A DNA stretch of 64,000 bases from the NCBI RefSeq assembly GCF_006442975.2, contig NZ_CP083954.1, positions 3,975,501-4,039,500 on the forward strand, in the 5' to 3' direction. This stretch comes from Mesorhizobium sp. B2-1-1. GTDB taxonomy: Bacteria > Pseudomonadota > Alphaproteobacteria > Rhizobiales > Rhizobiaceae. Made by a program: the position numbers and the translations under genes. The notes under the pieces are model-generated. The model worked only from the letters and a program-made list of their open reading frames with translations, searched no databases and was not told where the DNA came from. Below, one piece after another: positions 47,906 through 57,202 of this stretch; the stretch's first letter is position 1; every line of letters starts with the position of its first letter.

Positions 47906-48964
47906 TCAATTGATGCTGGCGGTCGCGGCAGGTTCGACGCGTTCGCCCGTCCCCGCATAGGGCACGCGAAACCCATTTGCCGCCAGCCAGCCTATCGCCG
48001 CCTTCGGCTCATCGGTCTGGATGATGGTGGCGCCGCGATCGGCCCAGAAGCCCCAGGCTTCACGCGGCAGGCTGGCCTGAACCGCCAGTTCATCGCCCCG
48101 GCCGCCGGCAAGGAAGCCGCCCGGCTTGTTGACGATGGCGTAGGTGTCGGCCCAGATGTGCCAGTCGCCCCTCACCGCGGCCGCGCGCATGCGCGTGCTG
48201 AACAGCGCTCCGCCAGTCTCGGTCAACGTCTCCGCGCCGGCGCGCCAGTTGATCAACTCGATCGCGCGCGGCGCAAAAGCATGGTCGACCGTCGCGACGA
48301 AACCGGCGTCATGCACTGCGTCGTCGGCGATGATCGGCATGAACTGGAAGCCGCTGCCGACCGCTTCCATGGCAGCCTTCACCGTAGCGATCCTGGTCTG
48401 GCTCCACAGGTTTTCCTTGACGATGACCTGGTCGGCCATGCCGAGATCTCGCGCCACCGCGACCATACCCGACAGGTCCCCAACCTCGAGCTTGTTGTCG
48501 AGATTGATGAGGATCTTGTCCCGGGTCGCCAGCAGCATCTCGCGCAGCGTCGAGACTGTCTCGTCGGTGACGGCGCCCGTGCCTTCGATCACCAGCCGGC
48601 AGCTCTTCAGTTCGGCCAGCGTGTACTTAACCACCTCACCCTTGCAGGTCGTGGTGCGATCAAGCCAGCTGTCATGCATGACGACAAACTCGCCGTCCTT
48701 CGAGCGCCGGATGTCGACCTCGACGATCTCGGCGCCAATCGCGATCGAGCCTTCGACGGCGGCGAGCGAATTTTCCGCATACAGCCTCTTGCCGGTCTGC
48801 ATGCTGCCGGCGCGATGCGCGGCCACCATGACGTGGTCGCGCCAATGGTTGGCATGTTCGAAGCGGTCGAGGATCTGCCTGGCGCGGGTTTCGCCCGCCA
48901 TTGACTGGCTGGCGGAAGCCGCCAGCGTGACGGAAAGCAGAAGGCTCGGCCAGAAGGTCCGCAT
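47906..48964 (-). CDS. Exported glycerophosphodiester phosphodiesterase family protein
   Basis: A 352-residue exported protein with a Sec signal peptide (MRTFWPSLLLSVTLAASASQ). The GDPD core is recognisable: MVAAHRAG, ENSLAAVEGSIAIGAEIVEVD, and FVVMHDSWLDRTT, holding the catalytic histidines and metal acids. It would split glycerophosphodiesters in the periplasm to glycerol-3-phosphate. ATG 48964 has GGAG at good spacing; ATG 48979 does not. Monocistronic. Confidence 0.9.
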   Translation of the reverse strand: MRTFWPSLLLSVTLAASASQSMAGETRARQILDRFEHANHWRDHVMVAAHRAGSMQTGKRLYAENSLAAVEGSIAIGAEIVEVDIRRSKDGEFVVMHDSWLDRTTTCKGEVVKYTLAELKSCRLVIEGTGAVTDETVSTLREMLLATRDKILINLDNKLEVGDLSGMVAVARDLGMADQVIVKENLWSQTRIATVKAAMEAVGSGFQFMPIIADDAVHDAGFVATVDHAFAPRAIELINWRAGAETLTETGGALFSTRMRAAAVRGDWHIWADTYAIVNKPGGFLAGGRGDELAVQASLPREAWGFWADRGATIIQTDEPKAAIGWLAANGFRVPYAGTGERVEPAATASIN

Positions 48965-49059
48965 CGAGAATCGCTCCATTCCGGATCAAACCGGGAATAG
49001 GCGATGCCCGTGACATCTAGGTGAACGAAGCCGGCTAGCGGTTGCCGCGATATGTCGCC

Positions 49060-50268
49060 TCAGATGCGTTTCGACAGTCGGCGGAACCAGGCCATCGCAG
49101 GCATCTCGACACAACGCCAGGTGATCCAGGAGACACCTATCGTGACAAGAAGCATGACGAGGATCGCAACGTCCCCCGCCCAGCCGGCGCCGAAGCCGGT
49201 CGCCGGCTCTCCGCGCAAGACGATGTCGCCGACAAGACCGAGGCCGAGCTTGCGCTCGACCAGGCCGGCGACATTGATCATGCGCGCCTGGACGAAGATG
49301 TGGACCATGTAGATCGAGTAGGACAGCGCGCCGAGCGTCAGAATGAGTGGGGTTCTCAGAAAGACACTGATCCAGCCCCCCTCATGAGCAAAGAGAAACA
49401 ATGCCAGTGCAAACACCAGCGGTGCTGCGATCCCGGCATCATTGTCGCCCGCCAGTGCGACGAAAAGCACAATGACAGCCGCCATGACGATTTCGGCAAG
49501 GGTCCAGCTCAGCAACGGGCCGGTCCGGGCAAGCGCCTGTCGCGCGCCTGCAATGGAATCATGCTGGAACCAGGCAAGCAAGGCGCCGAGCGAGAAGCCG
49601 TACAGGCAGCGTATGAAGCCGAAATCGAAGGACACATCCATATGGTGGGTCGAGAAGCCAAGCAGAAACAGCGGCGCGGTGATGGCGGCGGCGACGAACC
49701 ACACCCAGGCGCGTGCCCCGGCGGTGAAGACCACTCCCGCGAACAACAGGTAGGCGAAGAACTCCGCCGAAATGCTCCAGCTTGGCGCATTCCAAGTCAA
49801 TTGGTTCTCGAAGCCGACCCCCTGGAGCAGCAGCAGGTTGGCAAGCAGGCTCTGGAGGCTGAAGCCGCCGGTGAAGGGAGCGGCACCGGCGCCATGCACC
49901 TGCGGCAGCATCAGCCGCAGCAGCTCGAATCCGGCAAAGGCGGCGAGCATGAGAAAATGCAGCGGATAGATGCGGCCGAAGCGCACCACCGCAAAGCGTG
50001 CGACCTCCCGCGGCTGGTTCAGCCGCCAGCCATAGGAGCTGGCGATGACGAAACCGGAGAGAACGAAGAAGAAGTCGACAAACAGATAGGACGAACCGAC
50101 AAAGGCGCTTTGCGAGATCGTCGAAGCGGTCGGGAAGTGGAACAGCGCCACCAGCAGGGCGCAGATGCCGCGCCACGAATCGAGAACCAGGAACCGCTCA
50201 CCCGCCACCGTGCCGGACTGGATCGACGCCGCGCCATGGGGAGAATCAAGAAACGCGGTCTGCGCCAT
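49060..50268 (-). CDS. Acyltransferase family 3 (OafA/ExoZ-like) membrane protein
   Basis: A 402-residue protein with about ten hydrophobic helices. LDSWRGICALLVALFHF is the family-3 opening with the active histidine, FVDFFFVLSGFVIA the second motif, and RFGRIYPLHFLMLAAF the RxYP-type third. Members O-acetylate surface polysaccharides, LPS or Nod factors. ATG 50268 is chosen because the conserved domain begins about 20 residues later. Target unknown; the exopolysaccharide cluster starts only 4.5 kb away on the other side of ctaA. Confidence 0.92.
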   Translation of the reverse strand: MAQTAFLDSPHGAASIQSGTVAGERFLVLDSWRGICALLVALFHFPTASTISQSAFVGSSYLFVDFFFVLSGFVIASSYGWRLNQPREVARFAVVRFGRIYPLHFLMLAAFAGFELLRLMLPQVHGAGAAPFTGGFSLQSLLANLLLLQGVGFENQLTWNAPSWSISAEFFAYLLFAGVVFTAGARAWVWFVAAAITAPLFLLGFSTHHMDVSFDFGFIRCLYGFSLGALLAWFQHDSIAGARQALARTGPLLSWTLAEIVMAAVIVLFVALAGDNDAGIAAPLVFALALFLFAHEGGWISVFLRTPLILTLGALSYSIYMVHIFVQARMINVAGLVERKLGLGLVGDIVLRGEPATGFGAGWAGDVAILVMLLVTIGVSWITWRCVEMPAMAWFRRLSKRI

Positions 50269-50391
50269 GATGATACAATCCTGTCTCGCGGCGGCACCGC
50301 GCCCGCGCCGTTTCGTTTCCCCAAGCTGTGACTGGCATGTTGCGTGCCGGTTCTGTAGTTGTTGCACCCCGATGAAAACCAAGGATCCGTA

Positions 50392-51399
50392 ATGGCGAAC
50401 AAGAACATCGACCATGCCTTCACAGCCCGCTCAAAGACGGGCGCTTCGCTGGAGCCGACCTATGCCGGCGCGCTGTCGTTCATGCGACGCAGATACACGA
50501 AGGATGTGAAAGGCGCGGACGCTGTGGTTTGGGGCATCCCTTTCGATGCCGCCGTCACCAATCGGCCCGGCGCGCGTTTCGGGCCGCAGGCGATCCGCCG
50601 CGCCTCGGCAATCCTCGACAACGATCCGCAATATCCCTTTTCGCGCGATCTGTTCGAGCACCTCGCGGTGGTCGACTATGGCGATTGTCTGCTTGATACC
50701 GGCAACCACCAGAAGACGCCGGGGACGATCGAACGCGAGGCGACCAAGATCCTGAAGACAGGTGCTTTCCTGCTGTCGCTGGGCGGCGACCATTTCGTCA
50801 CCTGGCCCCTGCTCAAGGCACATGCCGCAATCCATGGCCCGCTCGCTCTGGTGCAGTTCGATGCGCACCAGGATACCTGGGAGGATGACGGCAAACGCAT
50901 CGACCACGGATCCTTCGTCGGCCGCGCGGTCAAGGAAGGCATTATCGATCCCGACCGCTCGATCCAGATCGGCATCCGCACCCACGCGCCCGACACGTTC
51001 GGCATCAAGATCCTCTACGGTCACGAGATCGAGGAGATGCGTGCATCCGACATCGCCTACGCCATCGTCGACAGGACGGGCGGCAAGAAGACCTATCTCA
51101 CCTTTGATATCGACTGCCTTGATCCTGCCTATGCACCCGGCACTGGCACGCCGGTCGCCGGCGGGCCGTCCTCTGCAAAGATCCTGTCGACGCTGCGCCA
51201 GCTCAATCAGATCGATATTGTCGGGGCCGATGTCGTGGAGGTTGCGCCGGCCTACGATCACGCCGATATAACGGCGATTGCCGGCTCGATGATCGCCATG
51301 CAGTATCTTGGCCTGCTGGCCGAGCGGAAAGCACGGCTCGAAGAGCTGAACAACGGCAGCCACAACGGCGCCGCGGTGAACCAAGGCAACGGCATATAG
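50392..51399 (+). CDS. Ureohydrolase: agmatinase/arginase family
   Basis: A 335-residue binuclear manganese enzyme. Metal motifs are all present: GGDHFVTWP, FDAHQDTWEDD and FDIDCLDPAYAPGTGTPV. DAHQDT and length fit agmatinase or guanidinobutyrase-type enzymes better than arginase. It releases urea from a guanidino compound. AAGGA sits seven bases before the ATG. 30 bases later argC begins in the same direction, so arginine synthesis and guanidino breakdown genes share a transcript or are closely linked. Confidence 0.9.
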   Translation: MANKNIDHAFTARSKTGASLEPTYAGALSFMRRRYTKDVKGADAVVWGIPFDAAVTNRPGARFGPQAIRRASAILDNDPQYPFSRDLFEHLAVVDYGDCLLDTGNHQKTPGTIEREATKILKTGAFLLSLGGDHFVTWPLLKAHAAIHGPLALVQFDAHQDTWEDDGKRIDHGSFVGRAVKEGIIDPDRSIQIGIRTHAPDTFGIKILYGHEIEEMRASDIAYAIVDRTGGKKTYLTFDIDCLDPAYAPGTGTPVAGGPSSAKILSTLRQLNQIDIVGADVVEVAPAYDHADITAIAGSMIAMQYLGLLAERKARLEELNNGSHNGAAVNQGNGI

Positions 51400-51429
51400 T
51401 TTTTCGATATCAGGGAATTTGATCAGCCA

Positions 51430-52356
51430 ATGAAACCGAAAATCTTCATCGACGGCGAGCACGGCACCACCGGTCTCCAGATCCGGGCGCTGCTTGCCGA
51501 GCGCGGCGACCTGGAGATCATTTCAATTCCCGCCGAGCGCCGCAAGGAAACGGCGGCGCGAGCCGAATTCCTCAATGCCGCCGACGTTGCGATCCTGTGC
51601 CTGCCGGACGATGCGGCGAAGGAGAGCGTGTCGCTGATCTCCAACGAGACCACCAGGGTCATCGATGCTTCGACCGCGCATCGCGTAGCGCAAGGCTGGG
51701 AATATGGCTTTGCCGAGATGGACAAGGAGCAGGCGAAGAAGATCGGGGCGGCGAAACGCGTCGCCAATCCCGGCTGCTGGCCGCAGGGACCGATCGCGAC
51801 GCTGCGGCCGCTGGTCGCCGCCGGCCTGCTGCCTGCGGATTTCCCGGTCACAGTCAACGGCATCTCGGGTTATTCGGGCGGCGGCCGCCCGATGATCGAG
51901 GACTATGTCGCCAAGGGCGAGGACGCCTCTGAATTCCTGCCCTACGGGCTCACCCTCCAGCACAAGCACGTGCCGGAGCTCAGGGCCTATGCGAAACTGT
52001 CGCACGATCCGATCATGCAGCCAGCGGTGGGCAATTTCGCGCAAGGCATGATCACGGTGGTGCCGCTGCAGCTCGGTGGCCTCGACCATGTGCCGACCGG
52101 TGCGGAACTCCATGCAGCCATCGCCGACCATTTCGCCGCCATCAAGGGCGGCGTGGTCGAAGTGGCGCCCTATGCGCATGTGGAGCGCATTCCGGAGATC
52201 GATCCGGAAATCTACAATGGCACCAACCGAATGAAGCTCTACGTCTTTGCCAATGACAAGCGCGCGCAGGCCCTGCTGCTCGCCGTTTACGACAATCTCG
52301 GCAAAGGGGCATCGGGGGCTGCCGTACAGAACATGGACCTGATGCTCGGCCTCTGA
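51430..52356 (+). CDS. argC: N-acetyl-gamma-glutamyl-phosphate reductase, type 2
   Basis: A 308-residue ArgC of the short type 2 form. KIFIDGEHGTTGLQIRALLAERG is the NADP-binding motif (GxxGTTG), and NPGCWPQGPIATLRPLV holds the active cysteine. It reduces acetylglutamyl phosphate to the semialdehyde in arginine synthesis. Its stop shares one base with the start of the phosphotransferase gene (TGATG). Confidence 0.96.
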   Translation: MKPKIFIDGEHGTTGLQIRALLAERGDLEIISIPAERRKETAARAEFLNAADVAILCLPDDAAKESVSLISNETTRVIDASTAHRVAQGWEYGFAEMDKEQAKKIGAAKRVANPGCWPQGPIATLRPLVAAGLLPADFPVTVNGISGYSGGGRPMIEDYVAKGEDASEFLPYGLTLQHKHVPELRAYAKLSHDPIMQPAVGNFAQGMITVVPLQLGGLDHVPTGAELHAAIADHFAAIKGGVVEVAPYAHVERIPEIDPEIYNGTNRMKLYVFANDKRAQALLLAVYDNLGKGASGAAVQNMDLMLGL

Positions 52357-53195
52357 TGGCGGCACCGGCATTTCCGGACCGTTGGAAGATCAGCGCGCCC
52401 GAGCTCATCGCCGAGACCTTTTCGAGCCGCATCTGGAAGGTGCGGCGCGAGGACGGCTCGCCGGCGATCGTCAAGGCGCTGAAGCCATTCGATGACGTCG
52501 CAGACGAGTTGCGCGGCGAGCATTTCCTTGCCTGGCGGCGCGGCGAAGGCGCCGTGCGGCTGCTGGGCCGCGACGGGCATTCCATGTTGCTCGAATATGC
52601 CGGGGAGACCATGCTGTCGCATGTTCTTGCCGAGCAGGGAGATTTGGCCGCCACGGAAATCGCGGCGGAGGTGATGGCAAAGCTGTTTTCGCCATCGGAT
52701 CACCCCGCTCCGCCCGACCTGCAGCCGCTTCGGGAACGATTTTCCAGCCTGTTCAAGAAAGCGGAGGCCGACCGTGTCGTTGGCCGGAACAGCCTTTATG
52801 TCGAAGCGGCGGAAATCGCCGACCGGCTGCTGGGTGGTCCGCATGATGTCAGGCCGCTGCATGGCGACCTCCATCACGACAACATCATGCACGGAGCACG
52901 CGGCTGGCTGGCGGTAGATCCGAAGGGCGTTCTCGGCGACCCGGGATTCGATGCCGCGAACATGTTCTACAATCCTCTTGATCGCGACGACCTTTGTCTC
53001 GATCCCCCACGGATTGCCGGGATGGCTGAAGTCTTTGCGCGAACGCTGAGCCAGACGCCGGCGGCAATACTGGATCACGCCATCGCCTATGGCTGCCTGT
53101 CGGCTTCCTGGCACCATGAGGACGACAACGCGATCGAGGAGAACCGCGAACTGTCGGTCGCAGCAGCGATCCGAACGGTACGGCTCGGCTTCTGA
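52356..53195 (+). CDS. APH(6)/hydroxyurea-type aminoglycoside phosphotransferase family protein
   Basis: A 279-residue kinase-fold protein. PLHGDLHHDNIMHG is the catalytic loop and AVDPKGVLGDPGFDAANMFYN the metal loop, the latter with the DPKG...GDPxxD pattern of streptomycin-6-kinase relatives. IVKALKPFDDVADELRGEHF is the nucleotide lysine/glutamate region. Chromosomal copies in soil bacteria need not confer resistance. It is translationally coupled to argC, which suggests a metabolic role. It is convergent with ctaA, 82 bases apart. Confidence 0.87.
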   Translation: MAAPAFPDRWKISAPELIAETFSSRIWKVRREDGSPAIVKALKPFDDVADELRGEHFLAWRRGEGAVRLLGRDGHSMLLEYAGETMLSHVLAEQGDLAATEIAAEVMAKLFSPSDHPAPPDLQPLRERFSSLFKKAEADRVVGRNSLYVEAAEIADRLLGGPHDVRPLHGDLHHDNIMHGARGWLAVDPKGVLGDPGFDAANMFYNPLDRDDLCLDPPRIAGMAEVFARTLSQTPAAILDHAIAYGCLSASWHHEDDNAIEENRELSVAAAIRTVRLGF

Positions 53196-53277
53196 TCCGT
53201 GCCGCCTTGCGTCAGGCGGAATTCGACGGCGACAAGACGATGGCGTAGTCGAACGTTCTGGATGTGACCGGAGAGAC

Positions 53278-54366
53278 TCAGCGTCCGAGGGCGATCTCGT
53301 GGGGCAAGGGATATGCTCCCTTGGTGCCGCGCCAATGCGCGGCGGCGAACCCCAGCAGGACCAACGCGAATCCCTGGTGGGTCAGCGCCATGTGCAGCGG
53401 CACATGCATCAACAGCGTGCCGATGCCGACGGAGGCCTGCACCAGCACCAGGGCAAACAACAGCGTCGCGCGACGAGCATGCGTTGAACCGGGCAGACGG
53501 CGACGCGCGGCGATCATGTGCCACAAGGCGACGACGAACACCGTATAGGCGCCGATCCTGTGCACGAACTGCACCGTCTTGGGGCTTTCGAAGAAATTGC
53601 GCCATGCCGGCTCCAGGATCAGCAGATCGCCGGGAATGATCTTTCCGTCCATCAGCGGCCAGGTGTTGTAGCTCAGGCCGGCGTGGAGCCCGGCGACCAG
53701 ACCGCCGAGATAGATCTGGATCAGCGCCAGAAGCACTACGAGACCAGCCAGTTTCTGGGTCGAACGATCGGCCGCAGGTTCCGAATGCGGCGCCAAGCCG
53801 CGCGCGACGACCATGGTCGCCGTGAAGATCAGCGCGGCAAGCGTCAAATGGGTGGCGAGCCGGTACTGGCTGACCGAGACGCGGTCGACCAGACCGGAGG
53901 CAACCATCCACCAGCCGATAGCGCCCTGCAGACCGCCGAGAAGCAGGATGCCGACCAGCTTCGGCCCCAGTCCGCGCTCGATGCGGCGCGCCGCCCAGAA
54001 GAACAGCAGCGGCAAGGCGAAGACCAGGCCGACGCTGCGCGCCAGGAGACGATGCGCCCACTCCCACCAGAAGATCGACTTGAATGCCTCGATGCTCATG
54101 CCCTTGTTGAGCTCGGCATATTGCGGGATCTGCTGATAACGCTGGAATTCCTCTTGCCATTCGGCGTCGTTGAGCGGCGGGATGACGCCGTGGATCGGCT
54201 GCCACTCGGTGATCGACAGGCCGGACTCGGTGAGCCTTGTGGCGCCGCCGACCAGCACCAGCGCGAACAGCACCAGAAGCACGACGTAGAGCCAGCCGCG
54301 CACCAGCGCGCGGTTGTGCAGATCGCGGTCACGCGCCTCGTAAGGCGCGGCAGTAATGGCGGCCAT
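53278..54366 (-). CDS. ctaA: Heme A synthase
   Basis: A 362-residue membrane protein with eight hydrophobic helices in two similar halves. Heme-ligand histidines are visible in [35 protein letters not shown] and [11 protein letters not shown], as expected. [18 protein letters not shown] is the signature N-terminal loop. It oxidises heme O to heme A for cytochrome aa3 oxidase. ATG 54366 chosen. DUF2842 is divergent next door, a common alphaproteobacterial pairing. Confidence 0.96.
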   Translation of the reverse strand: MAAITAAPYEARDRDLHNRALVRGWLYVVLLVLFALVLVGGATRLTESGLSITEWQPIHGVIPPLNDAEWQEEFQRYQQIPQYAELNKGMSIEAFKSIFWWEWAHRLLARSVGLVFALPLLFFWAARRIERGLGPKLVGILLLGGLQGAIGWWMVASGLVDRVSVSQYRLATHLTLAALIFTATMVVARGLAPHSEPAADRSTQKLAGLVVLLALIQIYLGGLVAGLHAGLSYNTWPLMDGKIIPGDLLILEPAWRNFFESPKTVQFVHRIGAYTVFVVALWHMIAARRRLPGSTHARRATLLFALVLVQASVGIGTLLMHVPLHMALTHQGFALVLLGFAAAHWRGTKGAYPLPHEIALGR

Positions 54367-54549
54367 GGATTTATCCCGGCAGGTTGAAGTCGCGGATTGG
54401 TGGACCATCGCATTCCCGCATGCAAGACCGGGCGGCGCGGCACGCCGTCGCGCCGCGTCTGTCGGGTTGCACAGCTTCGCGTCAAGGCCTATGGCGAAGC
54501 CGACACATTGAGCTGGGCCGCACTTTACCCCGGCTCCTGGAGGCCAACC

Positions 54550-54765
54550 ATGCCCGTGCGCCTGAAAAAGCTGATCGGAATGTTCCTGCTGGTGGCGCTT
54601 GTCATCATCTATGCGCTGGTCGCATCGATCTTCGCGGTCGCCCGGCTGTCCGAGGCGGGCCCGTGGACGCATTTCCTGTTCTTCCTGCTAAGCGGTCTGC
54701 TCTGGGTGCTGCCGGCGATGGGCATCATCAAATGGCTGATGCTGGAGCCTCGGCCCAAGCGCTGA
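54550..54765 (+). CDS. DUF2842 small membrane protein
   Basis: A 71-residue protein with two hydrophobic helices ([21 protein letters not shown] and [22 protein letters not shown]) and a basic start [10 protein letters not shown]. The GLLWVLPAM segment is characteristic of DUF2842. Its neighbourhood with ctaA suggests a link to respiratory oxidase assembly, but no function is known. A 183-base gap to ctaA holds the divergent promoters. Confidence 0.9.
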   Translation: MPVRLKKLIGMFLLVALVIIYALVASIFAVARLSEAGPWTHFLFFLLSGLLWVLPAMGIIKWLMLEPRPKR

Positions 54766-54782
54766 ACCGTTGCCGGCCGGCC

Positions 54783-55841
54783 TCAGATGGTGACCACCAT
54801 CTTTCCGGCATTGGCGAGCGGCGTCGTCACGCCAGACAGCATGGTGCGGATGTGGGCGAGGTTCTGATAACGGCCGTTGACCGAGATGCGCGGCAATGCG
54901 TGCAGGAAGCCGGCGTGTTCGGCGCGCAGCACGCCATGACGGGTGGTCACGGCCGAGGTGTAGCCGGCATCGCGGACAAAGCCCACTTCGCGGCAGCCGA
55001 CGGCGCTGGCATAGCCGTAGGGATAGGCGAAATGGCGCGGCTCCTCGCCCAGCTCGGCTCGCAGGATGGACTTCACCCCGACGATTTCGTGCCGCGCGTC
55101 GGCTTCTGAAAGCCGCTTCAGATTGCTGTGGTTGATCGTATGAGCACCGATCGTTACGAGCGGATGCGCTGCGATCGCGCGGATCTCCGACCAAGTCATC
55201 AGCGTGTCGACGCGCGGCCGGCCGGCGTCGACGCCGTTCGCATGCGCCAGTTCGCGCAGCACGGCGCGCAGGTCCTCCTCGCGAACCTCGCTGGTGAGAT
55301 AGGTGTGCAGCCGTGCGATGGCCTGGAGCTTTTTGGCCGGGCTGGTGCAGTCGATCGTCGTTTTCCCTTCGGACGTCGTCAGGGTCAGGCGATCGCCCGC
55401 GTTGACGAGATCCTCGACCACGTCCCACCACAGATCCGCAGTGCCGTTGATAAGCCCCGGAGCCACATAGATGGTGATCGGCGCGCCGTGCTTTTCCAGC
55501 ACCGGCAAGGCCTCGGTCATGTTGTCGCGATAGGCGTCGTCGGCGGTGATGGCGGCGAACTGGCCGCCCTTGCCGCGCGCCGCGATACGCTCCACCGCCT
55601 CGTCCATCGAGACGAAGGCGTAGCCATCCGCCTTCAGGCCGGCGATCATGGCGTCGAGGAAGCCGGGCGCAATGTTGAGATGACGGTTGACGCTGTCGGG
55701 CTTTTCGGGCTTTGCCGTAACGCGGTGCAGCATGAGGATGGCGCCAATACCGCCGACCAGCGGTTTGGCCAGCGGTGCGAGGCCGGTATAGCGGGCGACG
55801 TTGAGCGCCAGCTTTCGGATTGCCTCCCCGCCGTCGATCAT
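54783..55841 (-). CDS. Polysaccharide deacetylase (CE4/NodB-homology) family protein
   Basis: A 352-residue protein. AAITADDAYRDNMTEALPVLEKHG is a variant of the TFDDGY motif (TADDAY, keeping both aspartates), GAHTINHSNLKRL supplies the two metal histidines (HxxxH), and HFAYPYGYASAVG the later motif. No signal peptide, so it may be cytoplasmic or membrane-associated; similar proteins sit in rhizobial exopolysaccharide clusters. Divergent from the BioF2-type gene, 88 bases apart, marking the start of the polysaccharide cluster. Confidence 0.88.
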   Translation of the reverse strand: MIDGGEAIRKLALNVARYTGLAPLAKPLVGGIGAILMLHRVTAKPEKPDSVNRHLNIAPGFLDAMIAGLKADGYAFVSMDEAVERIAARGKGGQFAAITADDAYRDNMTEALPVLEKHGAPITIYVAPGLINGTADLWWDVVEDLVNAGDRLTLTTSEGKTTIDCTSPAKKLQAIARLHTYLTSEVREEDLRAVLRELAHANGVDAGRPRVDTLMTWSEIRAIAAHPLVTIGAHTINHSNLKRLSEADARHEIVGVKSILRAELGEEPRHFAYPYGYASAVGCREVGFVRDAGYTSAVTTRHGVLRAEHAGFLHALPRISVNGRYQNLAHIRTMLSGVTTPLANAGKMVVTI

Positions 55842-55929
55842 TCCTTCACCTTTTGCGCCTAGGCTGAACCAAGCACGGATACGCCTGAGCGCCCCCAAAT
55901 CGGCAGCAATACGCCCTAAGGATTGAGGT

Positions 55930-57156
55930 ATGGTTGACGCGGCCGCGTCATTTGACGGCAATCGCCTGGCGGCAATCGAAGCCCCGCCCAGTGTGCCGCC
56001 GATAGAGCCGGCTGGGCTGTCGGTTTCCACCGCTTCCGCCGATGGGCTCGCGGCCTATGCCGCGTTCTGCCGCTCCGCCGTGTTCGCGCCGGCGCAGAGC
56101 GCGGTTTGGATCCGCAACTGGGCCGCGCAGGTCGAGCCGGACCCGGTCGTGGCGATGCTGAATTGCGAAGGCAGACCGGTTTTCGCACTGGCGCTGGAGG
56201 TCGTCGGCCATGGGCCATTCCGTGTTGCCCGCTTCATGGGTGGCCGCCACGCCAATGGCAATTTCGTCGCCGCCGACCCGCAATGGCTTGCCAGGGCGGA
56301 CAGTGCGGCTATTCGTTCGACCCTGACGGCCATAGCCGAGGCTCGCCCCGACATCGATCTCGTCGCCTTCGAACGCCTGCTGCCCGACCTCGATGGCGTA
56401 GCCAACCCACTCGCCTCGTTCGATTATTTCGACAGCCCGAACCTGTCGCTCGCCGTCGACCTGGTCGGCGGTTTCGATGCACTGCTCTCTCGGGCAAACG
56501 GAAAGCGCAAACGCAAGAAGCACCGCTCGCAGACGCGCAAGTTCGAGGCCATCGGCAGCCATCGGCGCATCGAGGCGCGGACCGTGGACGAGGTCGGCCG
56601 GCTGCTCGACGGCTTTTTCGAGATGAAGGAATCCCGCTTCCGCAGGATGGGCATCGCCAACGTCTTCGGCGACAATCAAGTGCGCGCGTTCTTCCGTGCT
56701 CTGTTCACCGAGGCGCTTGCCGAGGATAAGCCCTCCTTCGTGCTGCACGGGCTCGAGGTCGCCGGCAAGCTTCGCGCCGTGACCGGATCGAGCCGCTCGG
56801 GCAAACGGCTGATCTGCGAGTTCGGCGCGATCGCCGAGGATGACCTCGCCCACACCAGCCCCGGCGACTTCCTGTTCTTCGACAATATCCAGGAAGCCTG
56901 CGAGGCGGGTTTCGACGTCTATGATTTCTCGGTCGGCGACGAGCCGTACAAGCGTTTATGGTGCGATATCGAAACGCAGCACTTCGAGGTGCTGGTTCCG
57001 CTGACGTCGAAAGGCCGGGCACTGGCGCTGGGGCTGCGGCAAAGCGCCAGGCTGAAAGCCGTCGTCAAGAACAGTCCGACGATCTGGAAGCTGACCAAGC
57101 TGCTGCGTCGCAAGGCCGCTGGCCAGGCGCCGGCGCCCGCCGAGGACGGTAGCTAA
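55930..57156 (+). CDS. GNAT-superfamily acyltransferase (BioF2-like/CelD type)
   Basis: A 408-residue protein with two GNAT-like halves. The first half holds FCRSAVFAPAQSAVWIRNW and the second KRKRKKHRSQTRKFEAIGSH followed by LLDGFFEMKESRFRRMGIAN and FDVYDFSVGDEPYKRLW, all typical of the Acetyltransf_6 (BioF2) family that occurs in exopolysaccharide and cellulose operons. Likely adds an acyl group to a sugar or lipid-linked intermediate in the cytoplasm. No transmembrane segments. Confidence 0.85.
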   Translation: MVDAAASFDGNRLAAIEAPPSVPPIEPAGLSVSTASADGLAAYAAFCRSAVFAPAQSAVWIRNWAAQVEPDPVVAMLNCEGRPVFALALEVVGHGPFRVARFMGGRHANGNFVAADPQWLARADSAAIRSTLTAIAEARPDIDLVAFERLLPDLDGVANPLASFDYFDSPNLSLAVDLVGGFDALLSRANGKRKRKKHRSQTRKFEAIGSHRRIEARTVDEVGRLLDGFFEMKESRFRRMGIANVFGDNQVRAFFRALFTEALAEDKPSFVLHGLEVAGKLRAVTGSSRSGKRLICEFGAIAEDDLAHTSPGDFLFFDNIQEACEAGFDVYDFSVGDEPYKRLWCDIETQHFEVLVPLTSKGRALALGLRQSARLKAVVKNSPTIWKLTKLLRRKAAGQAPAPAEDGS

Positions 57157-57202
57157 CCCGCCGACCTTCCAACGTGATGACCACAAGCGCCGCTCATCGG
57201 AC

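Noticed and set aside
52356..53195. Calling the APH-like gene an antibiotic-resistance gene
   Set aside because: It is chromosomal and coupled to argC, and the family includes many non-resistance kinases.
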